A stretch of DNA of 64,000 nucleotides from Thiothrix nivea DSM 5205 (GTDB taxonomy: Bacteria > Pseudomonadota > Gammaproteobacteria > Thiotrichales > Thiotrichaceae): contig NZ_JH651384.1 in the NCBI RefSeq assembly GCF_000260135.1, positions 3,376,001 through 3,440,000 of the forward strand, in the 5' to 3' direction. This document shows positions 42,032 to 51,360 of this stretch, one piece after another; the stretch's first letter is position 1, and every line of letters starts with the position of its first letter. The position numbers and the translations under genes are program-made. The notes beneath the pieces were generated by a model that worked only from the letters and a program-made list of their open reading frames with translations, did no database searches and was not told where the DNA came from.

Positions 42032-43313
42032 CCATTTCCGCCCGGATACGCTGGATTTGGGGGTGGATGATCAGCGTTTTGACCGCATTGTTGCGGGTTT
42101 TGCGGATTTCCAGCGGGTAATCGTCAATCAGCACGGTCATGCCGGGTACGGGGATGGATTCCAGGTATTCGAGGATCAGGCCGTTAATGGTTTTGGCGTC
42201 TTCTGCGGCAAAATTGCTGCCCAGTTCGCGGTTGATGTCGCGGATGGATAGGGAGCCATCCACCCAATAGCCGCCGTCTTCCATCTGGCGTATTTCGCGA
42301 GTCTGGGTTGCAGGTACGGTGGAAAACTCGCCGACGATTTCTTCCAGAATGTCTTCCAGGGCGACCAGGCCGAGGATTTCGCCGTATTCATCCACCACCA
42401 GGGCGATGCGGCGGTTTTCTTCCTGAAAGTTCAGCAGTTGTTGGGTCAGGGTAGTGCTTTCCGGGATGAAATAGGCGGGGCGGATGCTGGCTTCAAACCG
42501 TTCCCGGTCAAGGTGGCCGTCGCGGAACAGTGGCAGCAGCTTGCGCAGGTGGACAAAGCCGATCACGTTATCGAGATTTTCCCGGTATACCAGCAAACGG
42601 GTGAAGTTGCTGTTGACGATCTGTTCTTCCAGTTCGTTCCAGTCGTCGTTCAGATCCAGCCCGACCAGCTGGTTGCGGGGAATCATGATGTCTTCAACCG
42701 TGGTGGTTTCCAGATCCATGACCCGTAGCAGCATGTCGAGGTGGTTTTGTGGAATGTGTGTGCCTGCGGAACTGACCACGGTGCGCAGTTCATCATGGCT
42801 GAGAGCGACCCGGCTGGTTTCATCGCTGTGCGCGCCGAACAGTTTCAGTAGGTTGTTGGTGACCAGGTTCAGCAGCAAGACGAACGGCCACATGATTTTC
42901 ATTAGGACAGCGTAGATGCGCGAGGCGATGAAGGCGATCCGTTCCGGATGCATGGCAGCCAGGGTCTTGGGGGTGATTTCGCCAAAAATCAGCAGCAGGA
43001 AGGTCAGGATGCCGGTGGCGATTGCCAGGCCCGCGTCGCCAAACAGCCGTAGCCCCAGCAGGGTAGCAAGCTGGGTGATGAGGATGTTAATGAAGTTGTT
43101 GCCTAGCAGGATCAGGCTGATCAGCCGGTCGGGTTTATCCAGCAACTTTTGCGCGAGTAGTGCGCCCGCATGGCCTTTTTCCGCTTGATGTTTCAGCTTG
43201 TAACGGTTCAGCGACATCAGGGCTGTTTCCGACCCTGAGAAAAAGGCTGATAGCAGGAACAGGATAAACAGGGCCGCAAACAGGATGCTTAACGGTAGGT
43301 CGTTGATGCTCAC
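42024..43313 (-). CDS. HlyC/CorC-type CNNM transporter-associated protein with CBS pair
   Basis: 429 residues from GTG 43313, which overlaps the upstream stop (GTGA); the frame is open to 43463 but that part overlaps ypjD. An N-terminal CNNM (DUF21) membrane domain with four helices (about 5-200, FFSGSETALMSLNRY) is followed by two CBS domains (DIMIPRNQLVGLD, ENRRIALVVDEYGE) and the CorC C-terminal domain. Related YfjD/CorB proteins act in Mg2+/Co2+ homeostasis. Confidence 0.92.
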   Translation of the reverse strand: MSINDLPLSILFAALFILFLLSAFFSGSETALMSLNRYKLKHQAEKGHAGALLAQKLLDKPDRLISLILLGNNFINILITQLATLLGLRLFGDAGLAIATGILTFLLLIFGEITPKTLAAMHPERIAFIASRIYAVLMKIMWPFVLLLNLVTNNLLKLFGAHSDETSRVALSHDELRTVVSSAGTHIPQNHLDMLLRVMDLETTTVEDIMIPRNQLVGLDLNDDWNELEEQIVNSNFTRLLVYRENLDNVIGFVHLRKLLPLFRDGHLDRERFEASIRPAYFIPESTTLTQQLLNFQEENRRIALVVDEYGEILGLVALEDILEEIVGEFSTVPATQTREIRQMEDGGYWVDGSLSIRDINRELGSNFAAEDAKTINGLILEYLESIPVPGMTVLIDDYPLEIRKTRNNAVKTLIIHPQIQRIRAEMDE

Positions 43314-44119
43314 AATGGTTTTACCAGGAATTCCAGGACGAACTTGCTGCCAAAAAACGCCAGCATCAGCAGGAAAAAGCCACTTAGCGTCCAGCGGATG
43401 GCGATACGCCCGCGCCAGCCATACAGCCAGTGTCCGGCTAGCAGTGCTGTAAACACCACCCACGCGATAATGGACAGGACAGTCTTATGTACGAGATGTT
43501 GGCTGAACAGGTTATCAATATACAACGCCCCGCTCAGCAGCCCGAATGACAACAGGATAACGCCTAACAGGATCAGCTTGAACAGCAACGATTCCATATC
43601 CAGCAAGGGCGGCAGGGTACGGATCAGGCCGCCCGGGTGGTGGTTGTGCAAGTGTCGGTTTTGCCATGCCAGCAGCAGCGCCTGTAAGGCGGCCAGCGTC
43701 AACATGCTGTAAGCTAGCAGGGATGTGAAAATGTGTATCTCCAGCCCATTATTTAGGTGGATGGCGGTGGAATGGTCGCTTTCCAGCAAGGGCAACAGCA
43801 TGGCGGTCAGGCTGAATGGCGCGACAAATACCCCGAGAGTTTCCAGTGGGCGGCTGAGCATGGTGACAAACAGCAACATGCTGGTCAGCCACATGACAAT
43901 GGAACCTGCCGTCGTGAAATTGATGGAAATTTCAGTTGGCTGCCAGATATTCTGCAAGATAGTCCACCCATGCAAACCCAGCGCCGTCAGCCACGCCAGG
44001 ATCAGCAGATGCCGGTATTGGGGCGGTTTTCCCTGTAAACGGTTACGCAGGCGCACACCAATCAACAGCCACGTCGCCACCCACGCCAATGCTGCCAGCA
44101 GATTGATCGTTATTGTCAT
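43310..44119 (-). CDS. ypjD: Inner membrane protein of the CcsA/YpjD cytochrome c assembly family
   Basis: 269 residues from ATG 44119, with an in-frame TTG six bases upstream. Eight transmembrane segments; HIFTSLLAYSMLTLAALQALLL and the HKTVLSIIAWVVF segment hold the histidines conserved in CcmC/CcsA-like haem-handling proteins. It lacks the tryptophan-rich WWD loop. The ypjD-corC pair next to ffh is common in gammaproteobacteria. Divergent from ffh. Confidence 0.85.
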   Translation of the reverse strand: MTITINLLAALAWVATWLLIGVRLRNRLQGKPPQYRHLLILAWLTALGLHGWTILQNIWQPTEISINFTTAGSIVMWLTSMLLFVTMLSRPLETLGVFVAPFSLTAMLLPLLESDHSTAIHLNNGLEIHIFTSLLAYSMLTLAALQALLLAWQNRHLHNHHPGGLIRTLPPLLDMESLLFKLILLGVILLSFGLLSGALYIDNLFSQHLVHKTVLSIIAWVVFTALLAGHWLYGWRGRIAIRWTLSGFFLLMLAFFGSKFVLEFLVKPL

Positions 44120-44255
44120 TCTCAAACAGGTTTCAAGTGTTAGCTAAAAAATTCAGTATAAGCGGCCTTCCTTCTGGAATGCATTCACTTTTACACAAGA
44201 CTTTGATGTTATGATAGCAACTTGTGCCTGAATTGGGACTAGAAAGAAGTCAATC

Positions 44256-45641
44256 ATGTTCGAGAATTTGAGCGAACGTCTCTCGCAGACGGTAAAAAAA
44301 CTACGCGGCCAGGCTCGCCTGACCGATGAAAACATCAAGGATGCGCTGCGTGATGTGCGGATGGCGCTGCTGGAGGCGGATGTTGCCCTGCCGGTAGTGC
44401 GCGAATTTACCAATCGGGTGCGTGAGCGGGCAATTGGCCAGGAAGTCCTGGAAAGCCTGAGTCCTGGCCAGGCGCTAATCAAGGTGGTGAATGATGAGCT
44501 GGTAGCCATCATGGGCAGTGCTAATGAATCCTTGTCCCTGAATGCCCAGCCGCCTGCTGTCATCCTGATGGCGGGTTTGCAGGGTGCAGGTAAAACCACC
44601 ACGGTAGGCAAGCTGACCCGTTTCCTTAAGGAGCGGCAAAGCAAATCCGTGATGGTGGCCAGTTGCGACGTATACCGCCCAGCAGCCATCAAGCAGCTGG
44701 AAACTATCGCGGGTCAAACCGGTGGGGTTTTCTTCCCCAGTGAACCAGCCCAGAAGCCGGTGGAAATCGCCAAGGCAGCTCTGGAGCATGCCAAGCGCAA
44801 GTATATGGATGTGCTGATTATCGACACGGCAGGCCGTTTGCACGTTGACGCTGGCATGATGGCTGAAATCCAGGACATCCATGCTGCCGTGAAGCCGGTG
44901 GAAACACTGTTTGTGGTTGATAGCATGACGGGGCAGGATGCAGCCAATACCGCCAAGGCATTTGGTGATGCCCTGCCGCTGACTGGCGTGGTGCTGACCA
45001 AGGCGGATGGTGATGCGCGTGGGGGGGCTGCGTTGTCAGTGCGGCAGATTACCGGCAAACCGATTAAGTTCATCGGGATGGGGGAAAAGCTGGATGCATT
45101 GGAGCCGTTTTACCCTGATCGGATGGCCTCCCGTATCCTCGGTATGGGCGACGTACTCAGCCTGATCGAAGAGGCGCAGCGCCAGGTCGACCACAAGAAA
45201 GCCCAGCAACTGGCCAAAAAGCTGAACAAGGGCAAGTCATTCGATTTCGAGGATTTGCGCGATCAGATGCAGCAAATGCTGAAAATGGGTGGCATGGCGG
45301 GTTTGTTGGACAAGCTTCCGGGGGCTGGCAATCTGCCTGCCAATGTCAAGGATCAGGCAAATGACAAGGAAGTCCGCCGCATGATTGCCATCATCAATTC
45401 CATGACGCTGGAAGAACGCCGTAACCCTGATGTCATCAAGGCGTCACGCAAGCGCCGGATCGCCGCCGGGTGTGGCTTGCAGGTGCAGGATGTGAACCGC
45501 CTGCTCAAGCAGCACCAGCAAATGAGCAGGGTCATGAAACAGTTTTCCAAGGGCGGTGGCTTGCGGAAACTGATGGGGGGGCTGAAAGGCAAGATGCCCG
45601 CCGGTGGAGGCTTCCCGCCAATGGGGGGGTTCCCGGGGTAA
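44256..45641 (+). CDS. ffh: Signal recognition particle protein Ffh
   Basis: 461 residues: N domain (1-85), GTPase G domain with GLQGAGKTTTVGKL near residue 107, DTAGR and TKADGDARGG, and a Met-rich M domain ending in Gly/Met-rich low complexity (about 430-461). With 4.5S RNA it targets nascent membrane proteins. It normally heads the rpsP operon; here four other genes lie between them. Confidence 0.98.
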   Translation: MFENLSERLSQTVKKLRGQARLTDENIKDALRDVRMALLEADVALPVVREFTNRVRERAIGQEVLESLSPGQALIKVVNDELVAIMGSANESLSLNAQPPAVILMAGLQGAGKTTTVGKLTRFLKERQSKSVMVASCDVYRPAAIKQLETIAGQTGGVFFPSEPAQKPVEIAKAALEHAKRKYMDVLIIDTAGRLHVDAGMMAEIQDIHAAVKPVETLFVVDSMTGQDAANTAKAFGDALPLTGVVLTKADGDARGGAALSVRQITGKPIKFIGMGEKLDALEPFYPDRMASRILGMGDVLSLIEEAQRQVDHKKAQQLAKKLNKGKSFDFEDLRDQMQQMLKMGGMAGLLDKLPGAGNLPANVKDQANDKEVRRMIAIINSMTLEERRNPDVIKASRKRRIAAGCGLQVQDVNRLLKQHQQMSRVMKQFSKGGGLRKLMGGLKGKMPAGGGFPPMGGFPG

Positions 45642-45843
45642 GGCAGGGCAAGGCTGATTGTTTGCAGTTTTTATGCTGCTTGCCATTTTTGGGACAAGAT
45701 GGATTTGCCTACTGATTTGTCTGGTTGTATGATGCGCTTCATCCAGAGATTATAATGGTCTGGATTACGATCTGTATCAGCGCCAGTCTGGGCGAGATAA
45801 AGATTTCCCTTTCCGAATCAATAGTTTAGAGAGTTTTACTACT

Positions 45844-46116
45844 ATGAAAATGAAATCTCAAATGGCTATCGCTGGCCTGTTGTTCGCTGGTCTTCTGGCA
45901 ACTGGTTGTAGCCAACAGCAGTCTACTGGTGGCCAGCAAGTTGCTGAACCTGAGCCAGCGCCAGCGCCAGCGCCTGTTGCTCCAGCACCGGCTCCAGCAC
46001 CGGCACCTGTTGCCCCAGCCCCGGTTGTTCCTCATGTTAAGGCCAAGGGCAACTACAAAGGTCCTGTTTCCATGGATCCTGCTTCCGCAGCAGCCATGCA
46101 GCAATACCAGAAGTAA
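45844..46116 (+). CDS. Small Pro/Ala-rich lipoprotein (paralogue A)
   Basis: 90 residues. The signal peptide ends in a lipobox, LLATGC (Cys22), so the mature protein is lipidated. A Pro-Ala repeat (PAPAPAPV, about 37-62) acts as a cell-wall-spanning type spacer. The end is a distinctive box, VKAKGNYKGP then MQQYQK, shared with the lipoprotein at 46440. No known family. A terminator follows. It probably attaches to the outer membrane; its partner is unknown. Confidence 0.85.
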   Translation: MKMKSQMAIAGLLFAGLLATGCSQQQSTGGQQVAEPEPAPAPAPVAPAPAPAPAPVAPAPVVPHVKAKGNYKGPVSMDPASAAAMQQYQK

Positions 46117-46164
46117 TTGCTTTGCGGGAAAACTGTACCCTTTAGAATGGGTTAAGTTACCGGA

Positions 46165-46197
46165 AAAGCCTCTTGTGAATGCAAGGGGCTTTTTTAT
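46165..46197 (+). terminator. Rho-independent terminator after lipoprotein A
   Basis: AAGCCTCTTG (46166-46175) pairs with CAAGGGGCTT (46182-46191, one G-U) and is followed by a run of T. Confidence 0.85.
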
Positions 46198-46439
46198 TGC
46201 ATGAGCTAGAAAAATAATAATAACTTATTAATATATAATTTCTTTTTTGTTTGAACCTTTTGCTGATTTGATGCAACCTATTTGCCACCTTATCGGGCTA
46301 CCTGTAGGGGGCGATGTCAAGGCTTTAGCCTGCTGATACGTGAATTAATGCTAAATTTGCTCGGATTGGAGTGAAGAAGTCCCTGATTATTTGCTACAAT
46401 TCAAATGCTTTCCCTTAAACAATGAAAGAGACCAAGACG

Positions 46440-46793
46440 ATGAAGATCAAATCCCAACTGACACTGGCAACCCTGATTGTTGCTGGCATGTTCGCCACTG
46501 GCTGCCAACAGATGAGCCAGCAGACCGCCCAGCAAGCCGCACCTGCCGCTGAAACAGCTGCTCCCGCCGCCGCCGCTCAGGATGCCAACTACCACTGCCA
46601 TGAAGATGCGCCGCCTTGTGCAACCAAGTGCCATAGCCATCCGGGAGCCACCCCTGGGCATAAACACGTATATGGCTGTGTTGCAGGTCAGAAGCGTCCA
46701 ATGGTTCCTCAGGTCAAGGCCAAGGGCAACTACAAAGGTCCGGTCATGATGGATCAGTCTTCCAAGGATGTCATGCAGCAATACCAGAAGTAA
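46440..46793 (+). CDS. Small His/Cys-containing lipoprotein (paralogue B)
   Basis: 117 residues from ATG 46440 (MKIKSQLTLATLIVAGMFATGC); ATG 46422 is an alternative six codons earlier. Lipobox FATGC. After an Ala/Gln-rich stretch comes a His/Cys segment (NYHCHEDAPPCATKCHSH, then GHKHVYGC) that could bind metal. The last 27 residues match paralogue A (VKAKGNYKGP...MQQYQK). The 323 bases between the two genes hold a terminator and an extended -10-like TGCTACAAT (46388-46396). Confidence 0.82.
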   Translation: MKIKSQLTLATLIVAGMFATGCQQMSQQTAQQAAPAAETAAPAAAAQDANYHCHEDAPPCATKCHSHPGATPGHKHVYGCVAGQKRPMVPQVKAKGNYKGPVMMDQSSKDVMQQYQK

Positions 46794-46853
46794 TTTCTGG
46801 TTGTTGTCAGTGGTTGCTGGCTGTTGATGCCAATGTGCCAAAAACCGCAAAAG

Positions 46854-46890
46854 AGCTGCCCAGTTACGGTGTGACTGGGCAGTTTTTTGT
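46854..46890 (+). terminator. Rho-independent terminator after lipoprotein B
   Basis: CTGCCCAGT (46857-46865) pairs with ACTGGGCAG (46874-46882), then six T. Confidence 0.9.
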
Positions 46891-47034
46891 TGAAATTCTC
46901 GATAAGTCGATCTAGGCTAGCAGCCTTCGGGAACTTATGGGTGCTTTTTCCTGTCACTGAAGCAGGGGAAGATCAATTGGGCGTCTATACTATCCAGTGT
47001 TCTTTTTGATCAATCGAATCAAGTTGTGGATTTC

Positions 47035-48282
47035 ATGAAAAAAACATTTGCATTGGCATTGTTGCTTGCCGTTATTTCGTTTCTGCCTTCCATTGCATCC
47101 GCCAGTGTCTGGCCGAATGAGAACGAATGGAATGACATGTGGGAAGATAATTACCGCCAGTGGGTACGCACCAACTGGAAAGACGACATTTTCATGGATC
47201 CAGCCAAGCCCATTTACTACAAGTACGAAAATGACTGCGCGGATGCCGTATACGCCATGCGCCTGATTTTTGCATTCGAGCATCGCTTGCCATTTGTCAT
47301 CAACAATAGGGACAAGGCCGGGAAATTGATCAGCAACAGCATGTCGACCTGGGATAATCTGCCACCTGACCGGCGTGTGCGGCAATTCATGGATTATGTC
47401 GCCGACATGACCAGCAGTGAGTCACTGCGTAATGATACTTACCCCGTCGCCTTGGTTGACATCAAACCGGGGGATGTTTATGTGGCGCCTGGCGTGCATT
47501 CCTACCAGATTGCCGATGTAACGGATGCGGGCATTGCGGAAGTCATGGCCTCGACTACCCCGAAGCAGGCGCGCTATTTGTTGCGCACGCCTTCTTTCCC
47601 GTTTTATGTGCCGGAAGACAAGCGCCTGGGTGATGGCTACCGCCGTTTCAAGCAACCACAAAACATCATGAAACCGGCCAGTGCGCAACCCGGTTACAGT
47701 GAGGAACAATTCCATCTGGCGGCTGACCTTGCTTACGACTATGTGGCTTTTACCGACATTATTTCCCACAAGCTTGCCAAGCGCCCGGAGACGGCGGATG
47801 AAAAAACCCAGCGCCTGCTGCTGGCCTTGTGCATGTATGCCAATGACCGCGCCGTTTATGTGTATGACGCCTTGTGGTATTTGCAAAAAATCCGCGGTGA
47901 AGGCCGCCGTTGCATGAATGCCAGGGAATATGATGACCATTCCACACCTGGTCGTGACAAACGCCTGAAAATGTTCTTTGATTCCATTCGCCGCCATCTG
48001 GATCGTATCGGGCGTTTTGATCCGCGTTCCCAGCCGGCACGTTGGGCAAAAGCCGTGTTCGCTAACGATCAGCCACCGCCACAGGAAATGAAAAGCCTCG
48101 ATGGGTTCTGTGAAGTTCAAATGACTTTAGTGGACGAAGGTGAAAAAGACTACAAAATGAGCTTGCGTGAATTGCGTCAGAATGTTGAGGCGGGCGCGTT
48201 GGTTTCAGACCCGCATGCGCCATTGCCATACCGCTGGGGCATCGAAAAAACGCCGTTTAATTCTGGATGTCCGACTTATTAA
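47035..48282 (+). CDS. Secreted NlpC/P60-like (papain-fold) protein of unknown specificity
   Basis: 415 residues from ATG 47035 (MKKTFALALL); three upstream codons are also open. Signal peptide about 1-24 (IASASVW). A Cys in NDCADAVYAM (C68), then DIKPGDVYVAPG (144-152) and a His in GVHSYQI (H155), follows the order Cys - KPGD - His seen in NlpC/P60-type peptidases. No closer family is recognised. The C-terminal 200 residues are helical and charged. The next gene (DUF1287) has the same arrangement, so both may act on peptidoglycan; this is inference. Confidence 0.7.
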   Translation: MKKTFALALLLAVISFLPSIASASVWPNENEWNDMWEDNYRQWVRTNWKDDIFMDPAKPIYYKYENDCADAVYAMRLIFAFEHRLPFVINNRDKAGKLISNSMSTWDNLPPDRRVRQFMDYVADMTSSESLRNDTYPVALVDIKPGDVYVAPGVHSYQIADVTDAGIAEVMASTTPKQARYLLRTPSFPFYVPEDKRLGDGYRRFKQPQNIMKPASAQPGYSEEQFHLAADLAYDYVAFTDIISHKLAKRPETADEKTQRLLLALCMYANDRAVYVYDALWYLQKIRGEGRRCMNAREYDDHSTPGRDKRLKMFFDSIRRHLDRIGRFDPRSQPARWAKAVFANDQPPPQEMKSLDGFCEVQMTLVDEGEKDYKMSLRELRQNVEAGALVSDPHAPLPYRWGIEKTPFNSGCPTY

Positions 48283-48406
48283 GCCTGGGTATTCTTTTGT
48301 CGGGTTAGTCTGGCATTCCATAGGGGACTATTATAAAACTAAATTGGAATGCCAGATTGGTTAAGGGAGTCTGTTCACTCGATATGTGGAAACAGGAGTG
48401 GGGTAA

Positions 48407-49123
48407 ATGAGTAGTATTTTTAGTGGGTTGTGTCGCCCGGGTTTGGGGCTGGCAGTACTGTTGTCGGGTATGGTACTGGTTGTTGGGCTGGAGGGTTGTT
48501 CTTCGCAGCAGACAACGGCGACAGCGGATGTGCAACGTTCAGGAGCTGCCCGTACCAACGTGGCGACACCAGACCGTTTGTCGTATGCGGCTCTTGACCG
48601 GCTGCGCCATCGGGTCGTGTATGATGGGCGTTATGTGCCGATTGCCTATCCGAATGGGGATGTGCCGGCCAATATGGGGGTGTGTACCGATACAGTGATC
48701 CGGTCTTACCGGAAGCTGGGGATAGATCTGCAACGTTTGGTGCATGAGGATATAGAGCGTAACTTTTATGCCTATCCACGCTTGGCAAAATGGGGGCTGA
48801 GTGCGCCAGACAGTAATATTGATCATCGGCGGGTACATAACCTGAAAGCATTTTTTACCCGTCATGGCGCAGCCCTGCCTGTGACTGGCAAGGCAGCTGA
48901 TTACCGCCCGGGTGATCTTGTTACTTGGAGCCTTGGGGGTGATCAGGAACATATCGGGATTGTTGTTAGTCGGAAGTCTTCGACTGACCCTAACCGCTAT
49001 ATGATTGTCCATAATATTGGTGAGGGTGAGAAGATGGAGGATGTTTTGTTTGCCATGCCCATCACCGGGCATTACCGGTATTTTCCAGGCAATGGTGGTA
49101 CGAAATACGCTGCTGCTTCGTAA
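48407..49123 (+). CDS. DUF1287 family NlpC/P60-like protein, probable lipoprotein
   Basis: 238 residues with an N-terminal hydrophobic signal ending VVGLEGCSS (Cys31, a weak lipobox). The DUF1287 body has YPNGDVPANMGVCTDTVIR with the putative nucleophile Cys93, SNIDHRRVHNL, YRPGDLVTW and HIGIV (H182). AGGAG precedes the ATG. DUF1287 proteins have a papain-like fold; the enzyme activity is not established. A terminator follows. Confidence 0.88.
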   Translation: MSSIFSGLCRPGLGLAVLLSGMVLVVGLEGCSSQQTTATADVQRSGAARTNVATPDRLSYAALDRLRHRVVYDGRYVPIAYPNGDVPANMGVCTDTVIRSYRKLGIDLQRLVHEDIERNFYAYPRLAKWGLSAPDSNIDHRRVHNLKAFFTRHGAALPVTGKAADYRPGDLVTWSLGGDQEHIGIVVSRKSSTDPNRYMIVHNIGEGEKMEDVLFAMPITGHYRYFPGNGGTKYAAAS

Positions 49124-49150
49124 GCCGGGTAGCTGATAAGCCCATTCGTG

Positions 49151-49180
49151 AAAAAGCCCCTGTATGCAGGGGCTTTTTTG
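49151..49180 (+). terminator. Rho-independent terminator after the DUF1287 gene
   Basis: AAAAAGCCCCTG (49151-49162) pairs with CAGGGGCTTTTTT around a TATG loop. It separates this block from the rpsP operon. Confidence 0.92.
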
Positions 49181-49292
49181 TTATAGGCAGCTAATCAGTG
49201 CTTCACTTTTTCTGAAATTAACGTAGAATTGCGCGTTTACTTCGGGCAGCCCACCTGCCCTGCGTTAACAGTATTTTTTGTAAGGTTTTGTA

Positions 49293-49547
49293 ATGGTTAA
49301 TATTCGTTTGGCTAGGGGTGGTGCGAAAAAGCGCCCATTTTACCATATCGTAGTCAGTGACAAACGCAAGCCGCGTGACAGTGGCTACATTGAGCGGGTT
49401 GGCTACTTCAACCCGGTAGCGCGTGGCCAGGAAGTGCGTCTGCATGTTGAGCAAGACCGCGTTGCCTACTGGTTGGGCTGTGGTGCACAGCCCAGCGAAC
49501 GCGTTGCCAAGCTGCTGAAAGAAACAGCCGAAACGGCTGTGGCCTAA
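49293..49547 (+). CDS. rpsP: 30S ribosomal protein bS16
   Basis: 84 residues with the S16 N-terminus [20 protein letters not shown] and [12 protein letters not shown]. First gene of the rpsP-rimM-trmD-rplS operon. Upstream, TTCACT-N16-TAGAAT (49203-49230) may be the promoter, and GGGCAG/CTGCCC (49244-49260) can form a leader hairpin. Confidence 0.97.
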   Translation: MVNIRLARGGAKKRPFYHIVVSDKRKPRDSGYIERVGYFNPVARGQEVRLHVEQDRVAYWLGCGAQPSERVAKLLKETAETAVA

Positions 49548-49554
49548 CCGCAGA

Positions 49555-50061
49555 ATGCCCCAGCCGGACATGATTACGTTGGGAAAAGTTTCCGGCGTAT
49601 TTGGCGTCAAAGGTTGGGTAAAAGTGTTTTCACACACCGAGCGGCGTGAAGCGATCCTGGAATACAATCCCTGGTTCGTACAAATCGGCGGTAAGTGGAA
49701 GGCTTGCAAACTGGTTAATGGACAAGTGCAGGGAAAAGGGATCGTTGCCCAGCTTGGCGGGGTGGCAGACCGGGATGCTGCTGAAAAACTGGTGGGTTGT
49801 GCCATCGCTGTTCCACGTGAACAGTTGCGTAGGTTGGGGCAGGATGAATATTACTGGACTGATCTCATGGGCATGGAAGTCATTACCAGCGGAGGCATGA
49901 GCCTTGGCAAGGTTGACCACCTGTTTGAAACCGGAGCCAATGATGTGCTGGTTGTCCAGGGTGAGCGGGAACGTTTGTTGCCGTGGATCATAGGTGATGT
50001 CATCAAGTCGGTTTCGTTGGATGAAAAGCGCATCGTGGTTGACTGGGATGCGGATTTCTAA
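49555..50061 (+). CDS. rimM: Ribosome maturation factor RimM
   Basis: 168 residues: an N-terminal RimM beta-barrel ([20 protein letters not shown]) and a C-terminal PRC-barrel ([24 protein letters not shown]). It binds bS19 during 30S head assembly. It lies seven bases after rpsP. Confidence 0.96.
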   Translation: MPQPDMITLGKVSGVFGVKGWVKVFSHTERREAILEYNPWFVQIGGKWKACKLVNGQVQGKGIVAQLGGVADRDAAEKLVGCAIAVPREQLRRLGQDEYYWTDLMGMEVITSGGMSLGKVDHLFETGANDVLVVQGERERLLPWIIGDVIKSVSLDEKRIVVDWDADF

Positions 50062-50066
50062 CGGCC

Positions 50067-50816
50067 ATGCGGTTTGATGTTGTCACGCTGTTTCCGGAAC
50101 TGGTTGAAACTGTCGTTAAATGCGGTGTGACTGGCCGGGCGGCGGAGCGGGGGCTTATCGCTTTGCGGCAATGGAATCCGCGCGATTATGCAGCCGATGT
50201 GCACAGGACGGTAGATGACCGCCCTTATGGCGGTGGCCCGGGCATGGTGATGAAAGGCGACTGTCTGTTACAGGCAATACGTGACGCCCGTCAGGAAAAT
50301 CCGGGCAAGGTGGTTTACCTGAGTCCGCAAGGCACGCCGTTAAACCAGGCTCTCGTTAGCGAACTGGCAGGGGAGCGGGGTATCATCTTGCTGTGTGGCC
50401 GCTATGAAGGCATTGACGAGCGTGTCGTAAAGCTGGAAGTCGATATGGAATGTTCCATTGGAGACTACGTGCTCAGTGGTGGTGAATTGGCGGCAATGGT
50501 GCTGATTGATGCGCTGACCCGTTTGCTGCCAGGTGCTCTTGGGCATCATGAATCAGCGGTTCAGGATTCCTTTTTTGATGGATTGCTGGACTGCCCGCAC
50601 TACACCCGGCCAGAGATTCTGGAAGGAATGGAAGTGCCTACAGTATTAAAAAGCGGCAATCACGCAGAGATTGCCCGCTGGCGCAAAAAACAGGCGCTGG
50701 GAAAAACATGGCGACGCAGGCCGGAATTGTTACAGGCACGGCAGTTGACGGACAGTGAGCGTGTGTTGCTGGACGAGTATATAAATGAGTTTGAAAGAAG
50801 TACGGAACTTCATTAG
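50067..50816 (+). CDS. trmD: tRNA (guanine-N1)-methyltransferase TrmD
   Basis: 249 residues. SPOUT trefoil-knot motifs [13 protein letters not shown] and [15 protein letters not shown] are present. It makes m1G37 in tRNAs, preventing frameshifts. It starts five bases after the rimM stop. Confidence 0.98.
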   Translation: MRFDVVTLFPELVETVVKCGVTGRAAERGLIALRQWNPRDYAADVHRTVDDRPYGGGPGMVMKGDCLLQAIRDARQENPGKVVYLSPQGTPLNQALVSELAGERGIILLCGRYEGIDERVVKLEVDMECSIGDYVLSGGELAAMVLIDALTRLLPGALGHHESAVQDSFFDGLLDCPHYTRPEILEGMEVPTVLKSGNHAEIARWRKKQALGKTWRRRPELLQARQLTDSERVLLDEYINEFERSTELH

Positions 50817-50825
50817 AGGATCATC

Positions 50826-51170
50826 ATGAACACGATTATTCAACAACTTGAACAAGAGCAAATGACCAAGGCAATCCCTGATTTCAATCCGGGCGACACC
50901 GTTGTTGTTCAGGTACGTGTCAAGGAAGGCGACAAAGAGCGCCAACAGGCTTACGAGGGTATTGTGATTGCGAAGAAAAATCGTGGTCTGAATTCTTCTT
51001 TCACCGTGCGAAAAATGTCTTACGGCGAAGGTGTTGAGCGTGTGTTCCAGACTTTCAGCAACAGCATTGCGGGCATCGAAGTGAAGCGCCGTGGTGATGT
51101 TCGCCGCGCCAAGCTATATTACCTGCGTGGCCGTACCGGTAAATCTGCGCGTATCAAGGAAAAGGTCTAA
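50826..51170 (+). CDS. rplS: 50S ribosomal protein bL19
   Basis: 114 residues with the L19 core [35 protein letters not shown] and [18 protein letters not shown]. Last gene of the operon, AGAGGATC upstream. Confidence 0.98.
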   Translation: MNTIIQQLEQEQMTKAIPDFNPGDTVVVQVRVKEGDKERQQAYEGIVIAKKNRGLNSSFTVRKMSYGEGVERVFQTFSNSIAGIEVKRRGDVRRAKLYYLRGRTGKSARIKEKV

Positions 51171-51360
51171 GCCCTTTCTTTGGCTGTTTTGCCGAGCCGG
51201 CAGCACTGAAGCGGGTGCTGCCGGCTTTGTTGCGCCTACTGTTTTTGGCATCGCGGGGTGTTGCCAAGCCGTTTCATCGCCTGAGCCTGTACATCACAGT
51301 ATTGTACGCTTATCATTAGCGCCAAAATAATTATTCAGAATAAGGGACGCCCTACGTGGC

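Noticed and set aside
45941-46020. Short repeats CCAGCACCGG/GCGCCAGCGC as a CRISPR-like or VNTR array
   Set aside because: They are in-frame Pro-Ala codons of a lipoprotein spacer, with no unique spacers between them.
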